Assembly: GCA_045533485.1 (NCBI GenBank)
Contig: JAZSHX010000038.1
Span: forward strand, 1-8,196
DNA length: 8,196 nt
Origin: Scatosoma sp045533485
GTDB taxonomy: Bacteria; Bacillota; Clostridia; Christensenellales; Borkfalkiaceae
Reading direction: 5' to 3'
The position numbers and the translations under genes were made by a program. The notes below the pieces were generated by a model. It did not search any database. It saw only the letters and a program-made list of their open reading frames with translations, and was not told where the DNA came from. Below are positions 1 through 5,496 of this stretch, one piece after another (the stretch's first letter is position 1; every line of letters starts with the position of its first letter).

Positions 1-38
1 AAAAACCCGTGAAAATCAAACGATTTTCACGGGTTTTT
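1..38 (-). terminator. Rho-independent terminator of tRNA-Pro
   Basis: This is a perfect inverted repeat: 17 bp (1-17 with 22-38) around a 4-nt loop. The stem core is cccgtgaaaatc, flanked by five A and five T, so on the minus strand a GC-containing stem is followed by a U run directly after the tRNA CCA end. The A and T tracts are symmetrical, so it could also stop transcription from the other side. Confidence 0.88.
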
Positions 39-113
39 GGTCGAGGCGACGGGATTTGAACCCACGACCTTCGCGTCCCGAACGCGACGCGCTACCAGCT
101 GCGCTACGCCTCG
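38..113 (-). tRNA. tRNA-Pro(CGG), complete with encoded CCA
   Basis: The reverse complement folds into a complete 76-nt cloverleaf. The acceptor stem is CGAGGCG/CGCCTCG with discriminator A and encoded CCA (38-40). The D stem is GCGC/GCGC with loop AGCTGGTA, the anticodon stem TCGCG/CGCGA encloses loop TTCGGGA, and the T arm has loop TTCAAAT. The anticodon CGG reads the proline codon CCG. I see no convincing promoter immediately upstream. The nearest good one (327-355) lies beyond a broken tRNA-Pro copy on the same strand, so this gene is probably transcribed from there by read-through. Confidence 0.95.
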
Positions 114-139
114 ATTTTTCAGTTTTTTATCTATTTTCG

Positions 140-170
140 TAAGTGGTCAAACATGTGGTCAAGCCACTTA
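140..170. repeat. Tandem gtggtcaa repeats inside an inverted repeat
   Basis: Two direct copies of gtggtcaa lie at 143-150 and 155-162, 12 nt apart (about one helical turn). They sit within an inverted repeat, taagtgg (140-146) with ccactta (164-170). The motif lies in the spacer between the intact and the broken tRNA-Pro. Closely spaced direct repeats next to a disrupted tRNA would suit integrase arm-type binding sites, but that role is inference. Confidence 0.5.
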
Positions 171-269
171 TTTCGAACGTTTTGTGGAAAAGTATACCGC
201 CCGAATTGTCAGGTTTTTCAAGGGGTTCAGCGATTTTCAAAAATCACTGCTTCAAGACCGGTGGCGGTG

Positions 270-307
270 TCCCGAACCATACGCGCTACCAGCTGCGCTA
301 CGCCTCG
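270..307 (-). pseudogene. Truncated tRNA-Pro (5' half only)
   Basis: The reverse complement reads as the first 38 nt of a tRNA-Pro: acceptor strand CGAGGCG, an intact D arm identical to the complete gene, anticodon 5' strand TATGG and anticodon loop TTCGGGA (CGG). Homology stops directly after the loop. The following bases (CACCG) cannot pair with TATGG, and no T arm or acceptor 3' strand follows. Positions 269-312 match 75-118 of the intact gene at a constant offset of 194 nt, with only three differences, all in the anticodon stem. It is therefore a remnant of a sister tRNA-Pro, not a copy of the neighbour made recently without change. Confidence 0.85.
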
Positions 308-326
308 ATTTTCAATTACAAACGAT

Positions 327-355
327 ATTATAACAAAAGCAATGCAAATTGTCAA
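327..355 (-). promoter_or_regulatory. Consensus sigma-70-type promoter for the tRNA-Pro region
   Basis: On the minus strand TTGACA (355-350) and TATAAT (332-327) are separated by 17 bp, a full consensus match. The predicted start near 320 is 13 nt before the 5' end of the broken tRNA-Pro. Transcription would run through the remnant and spacer into the intact tRNA-Pro and stop at the terminator at 1-38. Confidence 0.85.
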
Positions 356-471
356 ATCTTTTTCACCGCCATTTCTGCGATTTTCCAAAAATAAAATTCC
401 GCAGGCATAATTTCTTCCATTTCATTTCAAAACATCAGCGTCCCCAATAACCATTTTTCTTTTTGAAAACA
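356..471. other. Non-coding AT-rich spacer
   Basis: This stretch lies between two back-to-back consensus promoters, one for the tRNA-Pro region on the minus strand and one for the CapA-family gene on the plus strand. I see no RNA gene, strong hairpin or supported reading frame in it. Confidence 0.6.
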
Positions 472-501
472 TTGACAAGCAAAACTTGGTTGTGTTATAA
501 T
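472..501 (+). promoter_or_regulatory. Promoter of the CapA-family gene
   Basis: TTGACA (472-477) and TATAAT (496-501) are separated by 18 bp, with a predicted start near 508. A ribosome binding site, aaggag (524-529), lies 8 nt before the ATG at 538, giving a leader of about 30 nt. Confidence 0.87.
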
Positions 502-537
502 ATAAGCATCTAAACGATACCGCAAGGAGAACGCATT

Positions 538-1656
538 ATGAAAATTTTTATCGGTGCGGATTTGGTTCCTACAAGTGCAAATTCTTTAACCCCCAACGCT
601 GTCAGCGAGCAGGCGTTTATCGACGGGAACATTGAGCAATTATTTTCCGATGTTTTGCCGTTAATGCAGGGTGCGGACGTGACGATTGTCAATCTCGAAT
701 GCGCGCTCACGGATACAAATGTACCCATCAAAAAGATAGGTCCTAACTTAAAAGCATCGCCTAAATGTGCTTTGAGCTTAAAGAAAGCGGGGATCACCGA
801 TTGTGCTCTTTCCAACAACCATGTATTTGATTACGGCAAAAAAGGACTGGAAGATACTGTCAAAGCACTCGAAGAAGTCGGGCTTGCTTACATGGGTATC
901 GGAGCAAACGATACAGACAGCAGAAAAGTCCATTACATAAAAAAATGCGGTAAAATAATTGCCGTTGTCAACGTTTGCGAGCATGAGTATACGTACGCGC
1001 TTCCCGATAGAATGGGAACGAACCCGTTTGATCCGTTCCTGACGATGGCGGACATTCGCGAGGCGAAGAAAAACGCCGACGTTGTCATTGTTTTATACCA
1101 TGGCGGCAAGGAGCAATGCCGCTACCCGTCGCCCCGTCTTGTTAATGCCTGCCGCGAAATGGTGCACAACGGTGCGGACGTTGTTTTGACACAGCACAGT
1201 CACTGTATCGGTTGCTATGAACAATATCAAGGTGCACACATTCTCCATGGTCAGGGCAATTTCCATTTTGCGCGCGAAAACGCGGACGACAAATGGAATA
1301 CGGGGTTTGCGGTTGAGTTGCATATCACGGACAAAGTGGATATCAAGTTCTATCCCTTTGAGGCAAAGGGCGCAACCATTTCTTTGGTAAAGGGTGCACG
1401 CTACGAAGAGCTGATGTCGGCGTTTGAAAAGCGCAACGAAGAGTTGAGAAACGGCGAATGGCGACAAGGCTGGCGTGCGTTTGTCGAGCAAAATAAGGCG
1501 CGTTATGTGAATGCAATATGCAACCCGGGTAAGGCGGAAAACGAAGAGCAGGCGGTAGCATTTTTGCAAACGTTTGCGCACCTGCTTGATTGCGAAGCAC
1601 ATACCGATATGTGGCGTGAGTTGTATCCCACGTGGAATTTAACCAACGAAAAATAA
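538..1656 (+). CDS. CapA family protein (PGA_cap metallophosphatase-like domain)
   Basis: The 372-residue protein belongs to the CapA/PgsA (PGA_cap) family, related to calcineurin-like phosphoesterases. Family signatures appear in order: GAD (6-8), NLEC (52-55), LSNNHVFDYG (91-100), YHGG (187-190), TQHSHCIG (218-225) and HGQGNFHF (237-244). The D, N and H residues in these blocks are the expected metal-site ligands. The family is named for poly-gamma-glutamate capsule synthesis, where CapA is membrane-anchored and exported. This protein starts directly with the first beta strand, with no signal peptide or membrane segment, so it is probably cytoplasmic. No capB or capC neighbour is present, so a capsule role is not supported and the substrate is unknown. 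The start is fixed by an aaggag site 8 nt upstream. It has its own promoter and converges on nadE across a shared terminator. Confidence 0.9.
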   Translation: MKIFIGADLVPTSANSLTPNAVSEQAFIDGNIEQLFSDVLPLMQGADVTIVNLECALTDTNVPIKKIGPNLKASPKCALSLKKAGITDCALSNNHVFDYGKKGLEDTVKALEEVGLAYMGIGANDTDSRKVHYIKKCGKIIAVVNVCEHEYTYALPDRMGTNPFDPFLTMADIREAKKNADVVIVLYHGGKEQCRYPSPRLVNACREMVHNGADVVLTQHSHCIGCYEQYQGAHILHGQGNFHFARENADDKWNTGFAVELHITDKVDIKFYPFEAKGATISLVKGARYEELMSAFEKRNEELRNGEWRQGWRAFVEQNKARYVNAICNPGKAENEEQAVAFLQTFAHLLDCEAHTDMWRELYPTWNLTNEK

Positions 1657-1670
1657 GCTTATATCAAAGC

Positions 1671-1704
1671 CAAAAGAACTCTCCAATCTTGGAGAGTTCT
1701 TTTG
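1671..1704. terminator. Bidirectional terminator between the CapA-family gene and nadE
   Basis: A perfect 15-bp inverted repeat (1671-1685 with 1690-1704) surrounds the 4-nt loop atct. The stem has a ctctcca core and caaaag/cttttg ends, giving a T-rich 3' side on both strands. It lies 14 nt after the plus-strand stop and 2 nt from the minus-strand nadE stop, so it serves two convergent genes. Confidence 0.88.
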
Positions 1705-1706
1705 AT

Positions 1707-2441
1707 TTACGACTCAAATTCAAAGCAGGGGATAGGTTTCAGCTTGAACTCGTTGCGCGCATGCAAGCGGTCGATTTTTTGCTTCCATTCGTCGCTTTCA
1801 TACACACCATCGCGGATATATCTATCCAAATCAGCGTACGTAAACCCAAGATTATCTTCATCCGTTTTCCCCGAAAGTCCGTCGGACGGCACTTTTTCTA
1901 CTAAATTTGCAGGCAGCCCCAAATAATGCCCGATTGCTTTTACTTCCTGTACGGTCAATTTTCCAAGCGGTGAAAAATCGCCTGCTGCATCGCCGTAACG
2001 CGTAGAATATCCCACCCAGTCTTCCGACAAATTGCAGGTATTTGCCACGCGTCCGTTCATAGATTGCGAAAGTGCGTACAAAGTAGACATACGAATTCTC
2101 GGCGGCAAATTGACGATGGCTTGACGGCTCATTTCTACGCCCGCATTTTTCATGCTTTCCATTACGCCGTCTACCGCATTTTTCACGTTGCAAACGTAAA
2201 ACGGTATACCCAGGTATGCGACGAGTTGTTTGGAACAGTCAATATCGCTTTGCTCTCCGTTGGGCATCAAAACCCCGATAACACGCTCTTTTCCAAGCGC
2301 TTTCACGCATAAAGCGGCGACCACGCTCGAATCCTTTCCGCCTGAAATCCCGATTACAGCGTTGCAACCATTTCCGTTTTCTTCAAACCAGTCCTGTATC
2401 CATTTAACAAGGTTTTCCGTAACAATTTTCACGTCAAACAT
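1707..2441 (-). CDS. nadE: NAD(+) synthetase, ammonia-dependent
   Basis: This 244-residue enzyme converts deamido-NAD, ATP and ammonia to NAD, the last step of NAD synthesis, in the cytoplasm. The N-terminal PP-loop SGGKDSS (33-39) binds the ATP pyrophosphate. RIRMSTLYA (115-123), the block at 134-159 (NTCNLSE, then GYSTRYGDAAGDFSPL) and PSDGLSGKTDED (185-196) are the family's substrate and metal binding segments. There is no N-terminal nitrilase-like glutaminase domain, so it must use free ammonia; the length fits the short ammonia-dependent class. The start lies only 2 nt after the glnN stop codon. A ggggtg sequence inside the end of glnN is the likely ribosome binding site, which suggests translational coupling. 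It has no promoter of its own that I can see. Confidence 0.95.
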   Translation of the reverse strand: MFDVKIVTENLVKWIQDWFEENGNGCNAVIGISGGKDSSVVAALCVKALGKERVIGVLMPNGEQSDIDCSKQLVAYLGIPFYVCNVKNAVDGVMESMKNAGVEMSRQAIVNLPPRIRMSTLYALSQSMNGRVANTCNLSEDWVGYSTRYGDAAGDFSPLGKLTVQEVKAIGHYLGLPANLVEKVPSDGLSGKTDEDNLGFTYADLDRYIRDGVYESDEWKQKIDRLHARNEFKLKPIPCFEFES

Positions 2442-2443
2442 AA

Positions 2444-4534
2444 TTACACCCCAAACAATAAATCGCCGTAGGTTGGCATCGGCCAGTATTCCGCAGACAC
2501 CAAAAGCTCCATTTCGTCGGCGGCGATGCGCAACTTTTTCATGCAGGGCAACACCTTTTTCTTATAATAATTGCCAAGCTTGGTCACGTCGCTGATTTTT
2601 TCCATACTGCAAAGCGCCTTATCCAACCGTTGTGCTTGTGCGTACGCTTCGCGCGTCCATTCGCAAATTTTCGCCAACGTTTCTTCTTCGTATAAGCAAT
2701 CGATAGTAGCAACAACCGCCTTTTTCGCGGTCAAGCTTTCCGCCAAAGCACGGCTGTACGCACTTGCGGCAGGCAAAATATCCTTCATCGCCATATCCAC
2801 CATCGTGCGACCTTCAATGTGTATCAGCTTGCAGTAGCTTTGCATCAAAATTTCATAACGCGACAAAAGCTCACGCTTCGTGAAAACCTTATGCGTAGTA
2901 AACAGCGACACGCTCTTTTCCTTGATGAGATAGGGCAGGGCATCGGGTGTCGTTTTCAAGTTCAAAAGTCCGCGTTTGTCCGCTTCCATCAGCCACTTAT
3001 AATCATACCCGTTTCCGTTGAAAATAATGCGTTTGTGGTTGGCGATCACGCGCTTGATAAGCTCATGCAAAGCCGTTTCAAAATCGCCTGCGTTTTCCAG
3101 CTCATCGGCAAACAAGCGCAACTCTTCCGCGACCGCCGTGTTCAAAACGGTGTTCGACATCGACACGGACGCCGACGAACCAAGCATACGGAATTCAAAC
3201 TTATTCCCCGTAAACGCAAACGGCGAAGTGCGGTTTCTGTCTGTCGTATCCTTGGGGAATTTGGGCATAGTATGTACGCCGACGCGCAGGAGTTCCTTTT
3301 CCTTTGCGCCGTACGGTTTATCGTTTTCAATGGCTTCCAAAATTTCCGTCAGCTCGTCGCCAAGGAAAATGGAAACAACGGCAGGGGGCGCTTCGTGCGC
3401 GCCCAAACGGTGGTCGTTCCCTGCAGACGCAACGGACACGCGAAGCAAATCTTGGTATTCGTCCACGGCCTTAATCACCGCGCAAAGGAACAGCAAAAAT
3501 TGTGCGTTTTGATAGGGCGTTTCCCCCGGTTCTAACAGGTTTAAACCGGTATTCGTCGACATAGACCAGTTGTTGTGCTTACCGCTGCCGTTCACGCCGT
3601 CAAACGGTTTTTCGTGTAACAAACACACCAAATTATGCTGTTTGGCAAGCCGTTGCATAATTTCCATCGTCAGCTGGTTATGGTCCGCCGCGATGTTCGT
3701 CGTCGTAAACACGGGCGCAAGCTCATGTTGCGCGGGCGCAGCTTCGTTGTGTTCGGTTTTCGCAAGTACGCCAAGTCGCCACAATTCTTCGTCCAAATCG
3801 CGCATAAACGCTTGCACACGCGGCTTCAAAACGCCGAAATAGTGGTCTTCCATTTCCTGTCCCTTGGGCGGTTTTGCACCAAACAAAGTGCGCCCTGTGA
3901 ACAGCAAATCCTTACGCTTATTGAAAATATCCTTATCTACCAAAAAATATTCCTGCTCAGGTCCAACCGTCGTCTTGACCGAAGTCACGTCTTCGTTGCC
4001 AAACAGTTTCAAAATACGCATCGCTTGACGGTTGATGGCTTCCATCGACCGCAAAAGCGGTGTTTTTTGGTCAAGCGCGTCGCCTGAATAAGAACAAAAC
4101 GCAGTGGGGATACACAAAACGCCGTCCTTGATAAACGCGTAGGAAGTCGCGTCCCAAGCCGTGTAACCGCGCGCTTCAAACGTAGCGCGCAAACCGCCGG
4201 ACGGGAAAGACGATGCGTCGGGCTCGCCGCGTACCAGCTCTTTGCCCGAGAATTCCATCATCACGCCGCCGTTCTTGTCGGGGGAGATAAAGCTGTCGTG
4301 CTTTTCCGCCGTAATCCCCGTCATGGGTTGGAACCAGTGCGTATAATGCGTCGCGCCGTTTTCCACAGCCCAGTCCTTCATTGCGGCAGCCACTTCGTTT
4401 GCGACAGACAAATCCAAACTGCGTCCGTGCGCAATCGTGCGTTCCAACGCCTTATAGGTGTCGGGGGTCAAGCGCGCTTTCATCGCCTTGTCGTCAAAGA
4501 CCATACAACCAAAATATTCAGATACGCATTTCAT
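2444..4534 (-). CDS. glnN: Glutamine synthetase type III
   Basis: The 696-residue protein makes glutamine from glutamate, ammonia and ATP. Its length fits the type III class (about 700 residues) and not type I (about 450). Diagnostic blocks in order: THWFQP (65-70) and TAEKHDSF (75-82), DASSFPSGGLRATFE (106-120), GPEQEYF (191-197, metal-binding glutamates), KTEHNEAAPAQHELAP (259-274), HEKPFDGVNGSGKHNNWS (307-324), RLGAHEAPP (376-384) and NRTSPFAFTGNKFEFRMLGS (434-453, nucleotide and substrate site). All appear intact, with no frameshift. The start is supported by aaaggag 10 nt upstream (4545-4551) and the typical family N-terminus. It is the first gene of an operon with nadE. A consensus promoter and small inverted repeats at the predicted start point suggest regulated expression. 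Confidence 0.97.
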   Translation of the reverse strand: MKCVSEYFGCMVFDDKAMKARLTPDTYKALERTIAHGRSLDLSVANEVAAAMKDWAVENGATHYTHWFQPMTGITAEKHDSFISPDKNGGVMMEFSGKELVRGEPDASSFPSGGLRATFEARGYTAWDATSYAFIKDGVLCIPTAFCSYSGDALDQKTPLLRSMEAINRQAMRILKLFGNEDVTSVKTTVGPEQEYFLVDKDIFNKRKDLLFTGRTLFGAKPPKGQEMEDHYFGVLKPRVQAFMRDLDEELWRLGVLAKTEHNEAAPAQHELAPVFTTTNIAADHNQLTMEIMQRLAKQHNLVCLLHEKPFDGVNGSGKHNNWSMSTNTGLNLLEPGETPYQNAQFLLFLCAVIKAVDEYQDLLRVSVASAGNDHRLGAHEAPPAVVSIFLGDELTEILEAIENDKPYGAKEKELLRVGVHTMPKFPKDTTDRNRTSPFAFTGNKFEFRMLGSSASVSMSNTVLNTAVAEELRLFADELENAGDFETALHELIKRVIANHKRIIFNGNGYDYKWLMEADKRGLLNLKTTPDALPYLIKEKSVSLFTTHKVFTKRELLSRYEILMQSYCKLIHIEGRTMVDMAMKDILPAASAYSRALAESLTAKKAVVATIDCLYEEETLAKICEWTREAYAQAQRLDKALCSMEKISDVTKLGNYYKKKVLPCMKKLRIAADEMELLVSAEYWPMPTYGDLLFGV

Positions 4535-4551
4535 ATGTAACGTTCTCCTTT

Positions 4552-4584
4552 GTATGCGTAAATTGCCATACGTAAAATATACGT
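4552..4584. promoter_or_regulatory. Inverted repeats at the glnN transcription start (candidate operator)
   Basis: An inverted repeat acgta-N5-tacgt (4570-4584) overlaps the predicted glnN transcription start (about 4580). It is followed in the leader by gtatg-N10-catac (4552-4571). Related acg(t/c)at motifs recur three times. The location fits a repressor operator or leader structure, but I recognise no known regulator site; it does not read as a GlnR box (TGTNAN7TNACA). Confidence 0.4.
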
Positions 4585-4586
4585 TT

Positions 4587-4616
4587 ATTATACTGTATTT
4601 TGCATATCCTTGTCAA
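4587..4616 (-). promoter_or_regulatory. Promoter of the glnN-nadE operon
   Basis: On the minus strand TTGACA (4616-4611) and TATAAT (4592-4587) are separated by 18 bp. The predicted start is near 4580, giving a leader of about 45 nt before the glnN ATG. Confidence 0.88.
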
Positions 4617-4638
4617 CGGTTTGCAACGCGTTAAAAAA

Positions 4639-4710
4639 TTTTTAACACCCTTTTTTCATTTTTTAGGGTGTTTTTTTGCGTTTTTACGCGTTTTTAACAC
4701 CCTTTTTTCA
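4639..4710. repeat. 20-nt direct repeat around an inverted copy; possible terminator
   Basis: An exact 20-nt sequence, tttttaacacccttttttca, occurs at 4639-4658 and 4691-4710. Between them lies gggtgtt (4666-4672), which can pair with aacaccc in either flanking copy (4644-4650 or 4696-4702). Two mutually exclusive hairpins are therefore possible. The region is directly downstream of the DUF4130 gene and upstream of the glnN promoter. It probably ends the radical SAM/DUF4130 transcript, although on the minus strand the hairpin is followed by AAAAATTTTTT, not a clean U run. Confidence 0.55.
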
Positions 4711-4745
4711 ATTTTCGCAAAAAACCGTGTTTTTATGAAATAACG

Positions 4746-5468
4746 TTACGGTTGTAATTCCGTCAAAAAATTATGATACCGAACGGGCATATATCCGCGC
4801 ATTTGCTTGGTGCGCTCGCGCGAAGGGATATTCACGGCGGCGTAGTATGTTTTCCAAAGCGCCTGCCACGCCTGTTCATCGTCACTCAAAAAAACGTCAG
4901 CGTTTGCAAGCGGTAGCACGGCGCAGCGCTCCCCGTCGTAAACAGCGGCTTTTTTGCGTTTAATATCGTGTAGTACAAACGGAGTTTTTCCTAAGCGCGC
5001 ACGAAAATGCGGAACAAGCAAATCGCAAATATCGTGGTCGGGGGAAAAGGGCGCGTATAACACGCCGTTTGCGCTTTCGGTAAAGCGGATAAATCCGTGA
5101 AAGCGGTGTATTTCCAAGCCTACGCGCTTGATGCGTTGTACCGCGTCGAACACGTCGTCGAAAGCAAGGGCTTCTCTCACGGGCCTTTTCGCTTGTGCCA
5201 AACGGCGCACGTAGGCAAAAGCCGTTTGCGCGCTGTCGCTTTCTCCTGAGCGTAAAAGATAGGAAATATCGCGCATCACGCGCGTATCAAAAGATAATAA
5301 CCGTGCGCGCGCACGCGCGGCTTTCGCCGTATCCGTTTGCACGTGTATCGGTTCTTGTCCTAAAAGCAGTTGTGTTTTTTCGTGGGCAAGCCGTGCGTTT
5401 TCATCGTGAAAAGCGCAAACAAACGCCGTCAAAAACCCGTCGATTGTACCGTCGAAAAAGTAAATCAT
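4746..5468 (-). CDS. DUF4130 protein, radical SAM-linked probable DNA metabolism protein (TIGR03915 type)
   Basis: The 240-residue protein matches the family annotated as a probable DNA metabolism protein paired with a radical SAM enzyme. The opening MIYFFDGTIDGFLTA (1-15) is typical of the family. The DUF4130 part covers roughly 80-237, with EIHRFHGFIRF (119-129), LYAPFSPDHDICDLL (137-151), HDIKRKKAAVYDG (167-179) and a basic C-terminal segment from WKTYY (205-209) through IPSRERTKQMRGYMP (214-228). In other bacteria DUF4130 is also found fused to a uracil-DNA glycosylase family domain, which is why a repair role is proposed; its biochemical activity is not established as far as I know. No glycosylase domain is present here. 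It starts 28 nt after the radical SAM stop codon with aaaggggg about 10 nt before the ATG, so the two are co-transcribed. No signal peptide or membrane segment is seen. Confidence 0.88.
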   Translation of the reverse strand: MIYFFDGTIDGFLTAFVCAFHDENARLAHEKTQLLLGQEPIHVQTDTAKAARARARLLSFDTRVMRDISYLLRSGESDSAQTAFAYVRRLAQAKRPVREALAFDDVFDAVQRIKRVGLEIHRFHGFIRFTESANGVLYAPFSPDHDICDLLVPHFRARLGKTPFVLHDIKRKKAAVYDGERCAVLPLANADVFLSDDEQAWQALWKTYYAAVNIPSRERTKQMRGYMPVRYHNFLTELQP

Positions 5469-5496
5469 CGCATACCTGCCCCCTTTATTTTATGAT

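Noticed and set aside
228..249. Hairpin cagcgattttcaaaaatcactg as a terminator
   Set aside because: The stem is short and AT-rich, and no U run follows on either strand.
37..333. 98-codon open frame over the left tRNA region
   Set aside because: It is the antisense translation of the tRNA-Pro and its broken copy; it has no ribosome binding site and matches no protein family I know.
1093..1602. 169-codon minus-strand open frame opposite the CapA-family gene
   Set aside because: Antisense shadow of a well-supported gene with no family features of its own.
2819..3535. Long plus-strand open frames opposite glnN
   Set aside because: They lie entirely antisense to a strongly supported gene, have no ribosome binding site and give low-complexity basic sequences typical of shadow frames.
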